DNA from: Asparagopsis taxiformis
Taxonomy: Eukaryota > Rhodophyta > Florideophyceae > Bonnemaisoniales > Bonnemaisoniaceae
DNA length: 64,000 nt
Assembly (NCBI GenBank): GCA_030407315.1
Contig: JALQPE010002354.1
Coordinates: 1 to 64,000 of the forward strand
Direction of reading: 5' to 3'
Shown here: positions 20,999-33,582 of the stretch, one piece after another
Numbering within the stretch: the stretch's first letter is position 1
How the letters are laid out: every line of letters begins with the position of its first letter
Notes under the pieces: generated by a model
Seen by the model: the letters and a program-made list of their open reading frames with translations, nothing else
The model's database searches: none
Told to the model about the DNA's origin: nothing
Translations under genes and position numbers: made by a program

Positions 20999-23972
20999 TC
21001 AGGACGGAGGTGCGCGTGTGTCATCGTCTCGACGCGTGTGACGGCTTGACGAACTACCCGCCGTATTGCGCGAACGAGCGCGGCTCGAAGCCGTATCTGC
21101 CTGGTGACCGCGTCGCCGTTCGGGATTCAACACCCGAACGACGCGCCCATCATGTACGCCAATCCGAAGTGGCGGAATACTCGTGCGACCCGTCGAAGCC
21201 GCGGCCGCGCGCGAACGCGTCATGGGCCGTGCGCCGCCGCGTCCTGAGCCAACGCTCCCCGCAGCGCCACGTACCGCTTCTGCGCGCAACTCGCTCACGG
21301 ACTGCGTTTCGCCAGCTGACTCTTTCTCGCCCACGGACCCAGTCGGGGACCGCTGCAGGAAGCCAACGACATCGTTCAACGCCGAACCCAACCGGTGCGC
21401 GCGCTCGATAGTGTCTTGAACCTTGAGCACGGTATCCCTTTCTCGCGCGCGATATTCGTCGCGCACCGCAGCGATACGAGCTGACGACCGCCCCCTTTCT
21501 GCTTCCAAATTGGCTTCGACTTCGACGAGCGCACTCTGCGCCGTCTGCTGAGCAGTCACCGCAGCGTCACAGCGAGTTCGAAGATTCGCTAGCGCCGCCC
21601 GATCACCCTCAGCCTCCTTCCTGTACGCCGCTGCACGACCTTGCAACTTCCCGATGTCTTCGTGCATACGCTCAATACGCGCAGCGTCTTCGTCGACCTT
21701 GCGTTTTAGCGCGGCTTCGCGCTCCTCCGATTCCGCCAACGTCTTCCGAGTCTCGCGCAGGACCGACACGGCTTCGTCACGTGCCTCAGACGCATCATCG
21801 CGCGCCTTGATTGCCTCGTCGAGCGCTCTGGTGGCCGCGCTAAGTCGCCCCAAAGCCTCGTCGCGAGCTTGCGCGACCGACGTCAAGCGCGACAACGCTT
21901 CATCCCGACCCTGCTTGGCCGAAGAGAGTTGAGTTTGTAGCCCGTCTGCCGCTGGCGAACCAGCGACTACACCGGCGTCGACACCAGCCACCGCCGTGGG
22001 CGCTTCTGCACCCTCGCCAACAACCGCCGAACCCGATGCCGCGCCGCTAGCCGTCGCCGCACTTGCACCCGCTTCGCCAGGCATGTTGGTGGCGCCTTGA
22101 CCTTGAGTGGCTTTCTTCAGTTCTTGTAACTCGTTGTACACCTTTACGTACTCCGCCCGCAACGCCGGGTCTAACTGCGCAACGTCGATAGGAGCCCGTG
22201 GTGCTTCGGAGAACAACGAGTAGCGCCCATCGCGGAATCGCCGGCGCTCAACGGCCAACAACGCGCCCTATAAGAAAAGGAATATGTACCCCTGATATGC
22301 TTTAGATGAACCAATGATGTACGTGATATCTCTACTGTACGCAAGAGATACTTCGCTGATGTCCGGGAGATGAGCGTATGGACATCCCCCGTCCATCATT
22401 GGTGTATCGCTATGCGGCCATCAGCTGAAGAGCAAATGATCCTTATCCGTACATCAGAGGAACACCATGCATGTCATAGGTTCATCATGCGGCAATCTTT
22501 GGTACATCTTTAAGGCTTACTGGGACGCGGCCATCCCAAGGTACTGCGCATATTCCCGCGAATTCGTTGCGCGCATCACATGCAACTCGTTAGAAGACAA
22601 CGCCGACAAGACAGCATCCACGGTAACGACGTCGCCCGCTTCTAGATGCGCGAACGCGTTACGTGAAGGGTTGCGCGGCGACTTCAATAGCAAGTGAGGG
22701 ATCTCCGTATGCCTGTGAACTCCGAGCGCGCCATGCGCCCAATCCACGACGCCGCGTTCCGCGCTCCACGGTAGCCACTGGCCCCCTTCATTGAAGTCCG
22801 CGCCGGGAGCCACGTCGAAGACAGGCGTCTCGTCCCATGGACACGCGCGATGCTCCGACAAGAGACTTTCTAAGTGCGCGACTGAATAGGTGCCGCCACG
22901 AACGGCCGCCGCAGGGCCGACGCTCTCGATACCGGCGATGAGCCGGTCGCTCGTGCGAACGAAACGACGCTCGACGAACGCGACATGAAGCCAGGCGTAG
23001 GCCACCATCACGACCCATTCGCTAAGCGCTAAGCGCCACGGCCCAGAAGTAGGAACGCGTCTCGACCGGAACATCAAGACCAAGAAGGACAGATGGTGCA
23101 TAATGGAAGACGCACGGCAGGGGAACGGACAGCGATTCGGGAGCGTCAGGCCAGTCGTGCGGGTCGTAGCGCGGGAAGAAGGAACTCACGCGATCTTCTG
23201 GGAACTCGCGAAATTCGACGTCGCGATGCGTAACGAAGTAACCGGTCGAGCGACGCAAGCGCAATTCACGACGCGCCTCGGAGCGCATCCCCGCGTCGAA
23301 AAACCAAGGCTCACTAACTTCTCCCCCCCGTTCAACATCATTCCAGGGAACGCCGCCGTCCAACAAGAAACCGGCGCTAGGCGCCGCCGCCCAGGGGTCA
23401 AGATGCGCGAACTCGTCGCGACGCATTGTGCGAAGACGCGCCAAGTGACGTACCAACCGCTCATCCGCCGCGTCCTCCAGGAAGTAAGTGTCACAAGGAA
23501 GGTTCGAAGGTACAGCCAAATCGCACCACGCCGCCTCGCGTCGCGCATCCCATACGGCTTGCGCATTCTTGTGGCCAGGTAACACCGCATAGCGGTTGAC
23601 ATCGGCGATACGCGTCCATAGGAAACGCCGCGGAAAGTATTGGACGCGACTCAATTCGGACCAAGTTGGCATCGCGCGCGGCAGGAACCGGAACGCAGAA
23701 GGGTCATCGTAACGCGCACGCGGAGCGGCGACGGGGACGCGCTGCGCGGCCGAGGGGAGCGACACGGAAGAAGGGGCAGGTACGGAACGAAGAGGCACGC
23801 CAACGTTGGCACGACTCCCAGCCGCGGGTGTAGCGGTTACGTCCACTGTCGCAACAACACCCGATGACGCACCGACATTATCCGCGTTATACGCACTTGA
23901 CGACGCGGCAACCGGCGCGCTGGAAGACGAAGCTTGGGCCATTGACAGATAAAATGGGCTCTCGGGGCTCAT
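20999..23972 (-). pseudogene. unknown protein with C-terminal coiled coil, frameshifted
   Basis: Three minus-strand frames seem to be one gene. The first (TTG at 24218, but first useful ATGs at 23972 and 23942) has an Ala/Ser-rich start and then a Trp/Arg-rich globular part. It stops at TAG near 23022 because GCTTAGC is tandemly duplicated: removing one 7-bp copy joins it to the next frame, which ends at 22517-22519. That stop lies inside a GTAAGC donor, and 22268-22520 has the look of an intron. The last frame (22267-20999) has no ATG until about residue 59, as expected for a downstream exon, and is an Ala/Glu/Arg coiled coil. Donor and acceptor phases disagree by one base, so a further lesion is likely. 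The family is not recognised. Codon use is as GC-rich as the retroelements around it, so it may be retroelement cargo. Confidence 0.45.
22268..22520 (-). other. candidate 253-bp intron
   Basis: On the minus strand the stretch begins GTAAGC and ends TTCCTTTTCTTATAG, a good donor and a pyrimidine-rich acceptor. It is AT-richer than the flanking frames and separates two coding-like frames. Joining leaves the frames out of phase by one base relative to the immediate upstream frame. Confidence 0.35.
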
Positions 23973-24218
23973 AGGAGATGGCGAAGCGGGACGCGGAGTC
24001 GCCAATGGCGAGCGTATCGGCGTCGCAGCTTTCTTCGCCGGAAGGGACGCTGGCGCGCAGCCAGCTGGGGAGAGTATCACCGTCGTGCGCCATGGCGAAA
24101 GCGACCGCGTGCGACGACGAGCGAAACAACAAATGCGAGTGACCGAGGAGAGAAGAAGGATAGAAAGAGAGAGAGAGGATCGACAGGAGAAGAGTGGACA
24201 GAGAGAAAGAAAAGGCAA

Positions 24219-26365
24219 AGGATACGCAGGAAGAGATGACGCGCGGGGACGCGCTGTGATGTTAGTCGGGGGAAGTGTGGTGCAGTTTATGCCGCTAACG
24301 CGAACGCGGGTTGAGGCGATATCGACGAGTTGAGTCCGCGTGCATCCGCGCTGAGTTAGTTAGTAAGCGAGCGTACGCGTGGCGAACCGATTACGTGTCA
24401 CGGTGCACCTGCGCGAACGCGTGCGATTGCGAACCCGGCGCCACGTGTAGCGATTTCGACGAATTTCCCTTTATTTCCCTTTTTTGGGTTTTTTATGACG
24501 AAAGTCTTTTTCCCAAATATTTCCCTTTTTGCGTGCGAGCGAGCGGCCGCCGGCCGGCCACGGTAGGACAGCCTGTCCTTTAGTAGTTAGCTATTAATGG
24601 TCGTTCAGCTTCGCACCTTACCAATAAACAGTCAGCATCTCCGCAGCTACGAGTTAAGCGTTTAGCGAATCGCGAGGACCGATTGCGTTACAACGTTGCG
24701 TGCGGGTTGCTCACGATCGCCGACGTTCGCGTGCGCGCTGCGCATAAACCGATCGTCGAACCGCGTCGCACCGCGATAGCGCGCGTTGCGTCGCACGCCA
24801 CTAGGCCAGGGATTTACGACCCCTGTGTGGATCGCGTTGTGCTCGAGTTTACTCGGTGATCTCACCCTGAGATCACGGCTTGCGCCGGCCTGCGAATCCC
24901 GTGTTGCGATCGTTCCCTACGCGTTCCGCCGTTGTACCACCCGTTCGCCAGCGCGACCGAGCGACGCGCGAACGCAAGTTCAACCAGCGCGTTACGGTTC
25001 ACCTCGCCCTGACACGGCTGCAATTCTAGAACTCCCTTAGCGATCGCCACCCCGGCTGGTCCTACACTGACGTTTCACGCCGTTGCGTGTACGCGGCAGT
25101 GCGTCGTGGTGGGTCGCGGTTTCGTTGGCAACGTCTTTGCCGGCGGGCCTGGCTTTTCGTATAGCCGTTAACACCGTTAGCGCCGTCGCGCTTCACGTTC
25201 CCGCGGCTTCACGTTAGCCGGTGGCGCAATCGTTGCGCTAGTCCGCTTCGCGTGGCGGCGTCGTTCGCCGCGGCGTCCGAGGAGCGTTTCGTTAGCTCAT
25301 CCGTTATGTGGTGCGACGTGCACCTGGGCATACGTAATGCTCGCCCTCTACGCCGTTGCGTAGTTTCGTTTATTCGACTTGCGAACCCGGCGGGGACGCG
25401 ATTGACGAAGTCGTTTCGCACGCCCGCGGGCGTTTGAGGCTGTTACGTGAGTCAGTTTTTCGTCGGCTCGTCGCCTTCGTTTGTGCCGTTTACGTTGGCT
25501 ACCAGCTTGTACGCCGTTGCGTATTCGTATTTCGTTTCGTGCGTTCGACCCGTCGGCGTGCGTCGTTATCGTTAGCGACGTCCGCGTACGCGCTCGTATC
25601 CTGGCCGACGTGGCCGGTGGCGCGTGCGCCTTCGAATGCGTACGAGGTTGAAGCTTCGTCAGCTTTACGGTTGCGACGCGGACGTGCGCGTCTTAGTCTT
25701 CGTGACCGTACGTGGTCAACCCCTTTCGGGTTTGCTCGTGCGTTTCGACTAGCCGGCGGGCTTTTCGCTTTCGCGCGTCATTCGTTATGCCCGCGTGGCA
25801 GGACACCGTTGTGTCGTTCCGTGGTTGCCGTACGTGGCTACCGTGTTCGGCGTCGTGCCTCACGATGGCGATACGGTTCGCCGTCCGTTGTCGCGGCCTC
25901 GTTGGCTCGTCGTTCGCACGCTTTACTCGCGCGCTTCGTGCGCTGAGACCCGTTGGTCTTGTTCGTCGGCTAACGTATAGCTTCGTTCCGCTTCGTGCGT
26001 GGAGTTTCGTAATGAGGCCGTTGCCATCTTCGTTGGGGACGCGTCCGTCCTACGTCGTTTCTCCGCCTTCCGGCGTCACGTTGCCGTTAGCTCGCGAGCT
26101 GTTGGCGTTGACCTCGTTGGTCGATGCGACTCGTTGTCAGCGGCTGTCCACGGGGACGTACGATGGCTCACGTGACATGCCAAAATTACGAAATTTTCGG
26201 GGCACGCGTGTCCCGAGATTTGGCCGGATTAGCGCACTGTAATCGGCCCGATTTTTCGTACCGTGCGTCCATGGCCCGCTGGCCCAAGCATAATTTTTCG
26301 CGCGAAAAATCTGACGTGTTGTCCGTCCGTGGCCCGTGGTGTCGTCACCTTTGCCCGTGGGACGG
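24219..26365. other. GC-rich stretch, probable 3' part of element 2
   Basis: Strand composition (G/T-rich on plus) continues that of element 2. Frames at 25356-25946 and 25712-26242 have no motif. No copy of the LTR at 33583-34245 was found here, so the 3' LTR of element 2 is missing or unrecognisably altered. Confidence 0.3.
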
Positions 26366-29300
26366 TCAACACTGTCGAGCCAGTCGTGGCTCTTCACATC
26401 GTGTGAATCGTCCGCGCGTGGACTCGTCGTCCAATCTTTCGTTGGCGCTCGTGCCTCCACCAACGTATGGTGTCGAAAACGAAAAGAGCGACGGCTCTAG
26501 CACGCATCGCGCCCCCCCAACGCAAGGGTGGACGTCCCGGCCACTCGTTGTGCCTTCGCTTCTCGTTCGTGCGGCTCGTCGCCTTCGTTTGTTGCATCGT
26601 GCAACGTCGCGCACGCGTGCGAAGTATCGAGAGACGCTCTCTTCAGATACGTTCCGGCGGGGCTCCCACGTAGGGTTACGATACCCGACCCACTTCACGA
26701 GGAAGTCTAGGGTGCCGTCATCGTTTACGCGATGGTCGAGTAGGTCGTCTACTACATACGCCGGACCGTCGCGGTTCTTGTCGAGGTCTGCCTCGGTGGC
26801 ATCGTATGGCTCCGGCGGGGGCGCGTTCGCCGGCGTTGGCGCGTACGCAACGCGGTCCGAGTTGACACGTTCAACTACGTCTCCTCGTTGGATGACGAAC
26901 GTTCGTACGTCGTTACGTAGTACGCGGAACGGTCCCAACGCGTGGTTTCCGAGCTTCGTGCCCTTCGTGGTCCCGTCCGTCGGGTCGATGAACACGTATT
27001 CTCCCGCGCGGATGTTTCGATTCGAGACACGGACTCGTTTGTCGAAGTTACGTTTATAACGTGCCTGCGCGGCCTTCAGCGTTCGATACGCGTTGTCCAT
27101 CGTTGTGGCGAGCTCACGAACGTAAGTGGCTCGCCCTCCCCCGTCGGGTAGTTCGCGGTTCGTTACCGACGTGTGTAGCGCCAACGGTGGCGGTGGATTC
27201 GTGAGAATCAAGTCGAAGGGCGTCGTGCCCGTGCTCGAATGCACATGCGTGTTGTACGCAAACGTTAACGCCGATGCGTATCGATCCCAGTCGTTCTGGT
27301 TTTCGTTCACGTAATTGCGCAGCATCGCCAGGATCGTCCTGTTGTAGCGCTCCACCTGCCCGTTCGTTTGGGGGTGGTACGTCGACGTAAAGACGTTCGT
27401 CACGCCGATTTCGTTGCAGACGCGCTGGAAAAACTTAGCAGCGAACTGCTTTCCGTTATCGCTTATGAGCGTCCGTGGGGGTCCATACGAGAAGACCCAC
27501 GCGTTGACGAACGCGCTCGCCACGTTGGCGGAATCGATATTTCGTAGAGGTACGACTCTAGTCAGCTTCGTGAAGCGGTCCGTTATCACGAGGATAAATC
27601 GGTTACCACGCGTGGTCTTCGTAAGCGGACCTAGTATGTCGATACATAGGTCTCGCAACGGCTCCGTAGCGGGTTCGTCCGTTTGCGAAGCTTCACGCGG
27701 TTCTTCGCACATCCAACGCAGTTTCGTACCGTTGCATGGATGTCGGCGGCCATCGCGGGCCAGTAGTACGTCCTCCGTAGGGTATAGTACATACGCGTTT
27801 GCCCGGGATGTCCAGCGAGGACGTGGTGGTGCGTTAACTCCAGCAGCCGCGGCCGTAACGAAGCCGGCACAACGATTTGTGTACGTTCCTCATCGTGAGG
27901 GTTCCGGCGTCGGAGTAGGCCATCGTGGCCTTCGAAGAATGCAGCGTCCTGCGTCTCGGACTGTCGTGTCAGTATCGTTTGACAGAACGCGTCCTCGCGT
28001 TGAGCTTCGATAAGCTTGTCCCTCGTAATGGGAAGCTGAACGTCAGCTGGTGGCACGCGTGCCGAATCGTCTTCAGCAGCGCGCTGCTCGTCGAGGAAAT
28101 CCGGTTCCTCGTCAAGAACGTCATCGAGCGACGCATCGTGGTTGAACTCGAGTTCATCGTGGCCAGCCGTCGTGGCTGGTGTCCGTTCGTCACGAGTCTC
28201 GTTCGACAGGTCGTCGTGACCCCTGGCACTCGTTGCCTTTTTACGTGCGGACGTCGATCGTCCTTGCCCACTTCGTGTGGGTTGTCGCTGACTGCGAGTC
28301 GTCACGAGGACCGCGTCCCCGTACGATGGTACGTCATCGTCGACGGGTCGACCGTCGTCATACGTAGATATCACACGTGATAAAGCGTCAGGTACCTAGT
28401 GCACGCGCCCAGGCCTGTACGTAACTTCGAAATCGAATTCGGCAACGCGTAGCCTCCATCGCAGTAGTCGTCCGGACGCGTCCGTCAACGTCATCAGCCA
28501 ACGTAAGGCTTCGTAGTCCGTACGTACGGTGAACCGCTGACCCTCTACGTAGGGTCGGAGCGACGTTATCGCCCAGACGACGGAGTAGCACTCGCGCTCG
28601 GTCGCCGAGTAACCGCGTTCGGTTTCGTTAAGGGTCTTCGACCAGTACCCAATCGGCACCCATTCGTTGGGCTTACCTTCGTTCTGCTGCTGGAGCAACG
28701 TAGCTCCCAGCTGATACGCCGACGCGTCGGTATCGATCATGAACGGACGTCCCGCCTTCGGAAGGTGCAATACTGGTGGCGACACCAGTATTGTCTTCAA
28801 CGTTTCGAACGCATTCGTTTGCGCGTCAGTTGGATTCGTCCAATCGGGGGAAGCGTCCTTCTTCAACATCGTGTTGAGTGGCCGAGCGATCTCGGCATAC
28901 GCCTTTACGAAGCGGCGGTAAACGTTGGCCGCGCCCAAAAACGATCGACATTGCGTCTTATCCCGCGGGAACGTAGCCGTACGAAAGGCTTCCTTGTTCC
29001 GTGCTGCGACGTGCAGCTTCCCTGGGGTAATCACGTGCCCCAGGTAGTCAACTCGTGGTTGAAAGAACGAGCACTTCGTGAGCTTTAACGTTACCCCTGC
29101 TGCGCGTAGCAGGGAAAGCACCTGGTCAACGTGACCCAGGTGAGACTCGAGGTCTTTCGAAAAGACGATTACGTCGTCTAAGTAGACCAGGCACGATTTC
29201 CAACGTACTCCGGAGAGGATGATGTCCAACGTCCGCTGAAACGTAGCGGGGGCATTTCGTAGCCCGAATGGCATTCGCACGTAGCGATACGTTCCCATGA

Positions 29301-31148
29301 AAGACGTAAACGTTGTCTTATCACGGTCCTCGGCGGAGACGGGCACTTGCCAGTAACCGGCGTTACAGTCGAGTGTCGTAAAGATGGCTGCGTCGCCAAG
29401 CGAATCGAGGCAGTCTCCCATCGAGGAAGCGGGTACGAATCAGCGATCGTTTTCGCGTTCAAACGCCTGTAGTCGACACAGAAACGTAAGGATCCGTCCT
29501 TCTTCGGCACCAACACGATTGGTGACGCCCATTCGCTGGACGCGGGTTCGATAACCCCTTCGTTGAGCATCTTCGTGATTTGCTCCTCGGCTATCGTACG
29601 TAGAGCCGGACCCTGTCGATAGGGCATTGAACGTATGGGCCGCGTGCCCGGTTCGAGTTCGATTCGATGCTCCGTAGCATTGATTTCGCCGAGGCGTCCG
29701 CTCGTCCACATTGACGAATGTGTGGCTAGCATCTCGTTGATGCGCTTTCGTAAAGCCTCGTCGTCGAGGTGCGACAAATCGATTGTCGACTGCCAATCCG
29801 TGGCGGGGTCGTTCCCCTTTTCGTTGACCAACGGGTCTGGCGTTTGGTCGCCCAACCCGTTCGTATTTGTCCGTGTCGTCGCGTCGACTAGCGGTAGGTT
29901 CAAAACCTTCGCGAGGGCTTCGCCGCCCTCACGCTTGAGTGGGACGATGCCCAACGGGGAGCGTACCGCGTACGCAATCGTTGCGCCTTTCGGCAATTCG
30001 CGGTCCTTCTTCGTGAAGTTCGACACGATGATAGAGAACGTCTCTCTCGGTCCTACGTAGACCACTCCGTTGGCTATGCGCAGCCCATGCCGGAATTGCA
30101 CCGACGCTTTCGGTTCGAGGAACACGAGTCCGGTCGCATCCGTCGTCACGTTGACGGTCCGTTGCGACATCGCCGGTACACGCGTGTACTTCGTCAGGCG
30201 AACCGAGAACGTTCGGCTCGGCCGATTCGCGGCCGCGTCACGCTCGCGGCGTTTCGGGGGCTCCACGTTTGGATTCGTCTCTTCCCCCTCCTCGTACGGA
30301 GTCTTCGTGTCGCCCTCCGCAATAATGGGTATCGTATCCCCCCGATGGAGGTCGATTGTCTGCGCTCGACAGCGTATAGCATCGACATGCTTCGACATGA
30401 ACGATGTACCCATTATGACGGGAACAGCCAGCGTGTTGGCTACGAAGAATTTTACGCGGAACAGCGAGTTCCCCAACCTGACGCGAAGCAGGATGGCGCC
30501 CTCGGTAGGCAAACGTCGCCCGTTGGCGTCTCCGAGCTTCGGTAGCTCTTCGTCACGTAGACAGCGGTCAGCCCAGTCGTAGGGTAGCAAACTTGTTCGT
30601 ATCAAGTTGTAGCCGCTGCACGTGTCCATCGCGATGGTAATCGCCCTCATCACGTTGAGGTCTAGTCCGATCGTTCCGGACACGATATAATGCTTCGACG
30701 CAAGTAGGCACGTATGCCCGTCGAGGACCAACGGTTCGGTCCTGACCGGCGCGCGGTCTACGTCTTCGCTAGCGATTCGTCGCTTCCCCGTATGAGCCCG
30801 TATGGCTTCTTTTGCGTCGACACGCTTCGTATAAGCCGCGTGCTTGGCTTTCTCGCGCTCGGAAGCGTCGTGCTTCCGGGTAGCGCGTCTCGCTCGTCTG
30901 CGAGGCTTCCTCTTCTTGTGAGGTTCGTTTGTCCCGTCGGACTTCGTGTCTCTCCCCACGCCGGGTATCGTTTGACTCGAGTTGGCCTTCGCGGCCGTGA
31001 GCTTTACGTAACTCTCGTTCGTCGGTGAGCCTGCGGAGGACCAATCATCGACGTCGGTCGTCCCCCTTTCACGTAAGGGTTCAGGCGATGTGGGTGGCTC
31101 GTGACCTACATCGCCTGGTCGTTTTCCGGCGCGAAGCTCGTTCGTCAT
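26366..31148 (-). pseudogene. pol of element 2: PR-RT-RH-IN-chromodomain, broken
   Basis: The protease region begins in the frame starting ATG 31148; its active site reads Asp-Thr-Cys-Ser-Gly (codons at 30618-30626) instead of Asp-Thr-Gly. RT starts in that frame and slips near 29423, where one base appears lost before the GDCLDSLGD motif. The next frame (29421-28396) has YLDD and RNase H DTDAS and ends at TAG 28396-28398, where the sister copy at 34.7 kb has CAG. The integrase HHCC finger lies in 28374-27631. A small deletion near 27690 then shifts the frame to 27712-26366, which holds the integrase core (DILGPL, SDNGKQF, NGQVERYNR) and a chromodomain (FLVKWVGY..TWEP). At least three breaks plus the protease change make it inactive. 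Confidence 0.9.
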
Positions 31149-33532
31149 CGTGACTCGTTTCCACCTCGGGTGGTGTTTCGTCAGCGGAAGTCGTCACGTA
31201 GACTCCGCTGCGGCCATTACGCTGGCCATTTCGTTCGTTCGCCCACGGGCGGCGATCACGTCGATCATTACGAAAGTCGCCGCGGCGCCGGTCGAATGGT
31301 CTTCCCCCGTCACGATTGGGGTTTCGGAGTATCGTAGGCGGCGTGCCATACCTCCGCGGGTTCACGTTCCCTCGAGGGATCGCTCGCCAGGTCGTTCCTG
31401 GTTCCGTTTGGCCATTCGTTGGCGGAAGTACTCAGCCTGACGTGGGTTGCTCTTCACGTGGAAGAGGTAGTACTTGTACGCGAAAAAGATCCGTTGATCT
31501 GGCGTCAGACGCGGACACGTAAACGTCGAGTGGCCATCTTCGCGGCATGACCAACACGATAGCGTCCAGTAATCATTCGGGATTACGGAGTGCGCCAATT
31601 GCGTCTGCTCGCTCGTGAGCTTCGGCACGTCCTCGCATGGACGGTTTAATCGAGCTTCGAGCTCGTCCGGCTTTTCGTTTGCCGTTTTCGTATCGTCGGG
31701 CGGCGGCCCGTTCGTGAAGAGGATCGCCTCCAAATTCTCGGCAACGTGAGCCGCAGCGAGCGACACGTCGTCATCATCCCTCGCGGGGATGTTCGGGTTA
31801 CCATCGTGGTAACTGTGCTCGCTAGCCCGTTCATTACGTAAGTACGCGGACTCATCGTAGTCCGCGTACTTCCTCGACTCGTGGTCGGAAATAGCCAACG
31901 TAGGCTTCATCGGAAACCGCACTTTCGGTTTCGCGGCTGACGCGACAGCTGCCGTACGTGCACGGAAGGTCGTTCCTTCGGCCGTCGCCAATCGTCTCAC
32001 AACGGTGAGGTCGTTCCTCTCCCGTTCGGGGAGTGACCGGAGTCGTTCCGTCACGGCTGCCCGCGTCGAGGGCAGTAGACCACGTACGTAGTGGTGAACG
32101 AGGAGTCGATCCGTAAACACATAGTTGCACGCCCGCGTGGCGGTGTCGAGTCTATCAGCGTACTGATTCTCGTCCTCGTTAGGACTCTGCGTGATCATCG
32201 TGACCTTTTCGTAGGCCTCCTGCAGCACGTCGTCTTGCAGGTATCGTTTGATCAACGCGTTGATCACGTGAGGCCACGAGAACCTCTTCGTCGGATCAGT
32301 CGTGATCACGCCAGTCGTACACTGGGAATCGTAGAACCGTCGGGCGTCCCCTTCGATGAAGAAGTGCAGCGCACGTACTGCCACTCCCTCGCACACTCCG
32401 AGTGTGCTGAACCCATCACGTATTTGGGCGAGGAATCCGAGTAACGTAATCGGATTCCGACCGGAGAACGGTCTCAACGTAGGGAAAAGTCCCTCGAGCT
32501 CACGCTTGAGCTTATGTACGCTCTGACTCTCGTTCACGTAGAGATGTTCACATACATCGTTGAGACGATACATGCGGTACGACACCACGTTTGCGAATGC
32601 ATCGAGCATTGTCGTAGGCTCTGCCAACGTGTGGCAGGGTGGACCGAGGGCGTTCCCTGGTAAGCGTACCGCGTCGGCACGTTCGTTTTCGTGGACTCGC
32701 GTGTCCGTCGTGCCGAACGTAACCAGCCACGGAATGTACGTCTCACGTGGCGGGGGAGCTCTCGTATCGAATTGCGCAGTTCGTTCTGCATCCGCCGACC
32801 GCGCGTGGTCTGGCGTATCGTGAAAACGTAATTGCCTTCGTGGCGTCACGTCGGGTCGGCGATGGCTCGTTGCACTGTCGCCCCCCTCCCAACCGTCGTT
32901 GGGGTTGTAGGTCCGGGTGTTGATAGGTATCCTCCCGGAACGGCCGGGGAGGATTGCGAGTTATAGACGCGCGAGCCTTGTTCGTAACTCGGGTCGCTTC
33001 TGCTCGGCGGAGCGGAACGTCCGGCGACGATTTCGTTAAATACTACGACAAACGAGTCGAGTCTTCCCTCCACGGCGGAGAGGCGGTTTCGTAAGTTTTC
33101 GTTTTCCCGTTCGAGGGTCGCTGAGCGTTCACGTAACGCAAGAGCTTCGCGCTCCGAGACTCCGAGTCTCTGCCTTACGGCTTCGTCGACGGCCGCGTCG
33201 CTCGCCCTTTCGATGTGACCTCGAAGGTCTTCGTACACTGTACGTAGTGCCGTGGGAGTCACGTTCCCTTCTTTGAGCTGACCGCGCGTTGCGGGGTCCA
33301 TACTCACGGACTCAAACGGGCTTACCGTACGTGGTAGCTGGCCGATCGCCTCGATATCCGGCGGGATAGATCGATCAGTCGCGAAGATCGCTTCTGCTGA
33401 CAAGGCCACGTCGGCTTCGGCGTCCGCTGACGTTGGCAACAGTTGCCTGGGCGACGCGCTGGAATTCGACACGGCGTAATTCATAGACCGTAGTCTGTAG
33501 CACGTAGCTTTCGTTAACGTAAAAGAGCTCAA
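31081..33532 (-). pseudogene. gag of element 2, in three frames
   Basis: The first frame (33532-32846) encodes an N-terminal segment with a coiled coil (SEREALALRERSATLEREN). The second (32849-31362) carries the retrotransposon gag core and a zinc knuckle, CWSCREDGHSTFTC. The third (31365-31081) is an Arg-rich tail. Element 3 has the equivalents of the first two in a single frame, so the frame changes here are probably lesions. Both junctions fall at ACGTGA, with the next frame starting at the overlapping GTG, so a recoding explanation cannot be fully excluded. The role would be to form the cytoplasmic virus-like particle. Confidence 0.8.
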
Positions 33533-33563
33533 CCTCGTTAGTTGTCGTTATGCTCGTAGCAAC

Positions 33564-33581
33564 TTCTAGGTCGAGAGACCA
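33564..33581 (-). other. primer-binding site of element 2
   Basis: The plus-strand sequence TTCTAGGTCGAGAGACCA ends in CCA like a tRNA 3' end, so the minus strand reads TGGTCTCTCGACCTAGAA. It lies one base from the LTR end and is identical over exactly 18 bases to the site in element 3. Confidence 0.85.
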
Positions 33582-33582
33582 G

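Noticed and set aside
25356..26242. Two Arg-rich plus-strand frames of 196 and 176 codons
   Set aside because: GC-rich DNA with few stop codons; no domain, and they overlap each other in different frames.
29635..30582. Long plus-strand frames over the protease/RT part of element 2
   Set aside because: Antisense shadows of pol.
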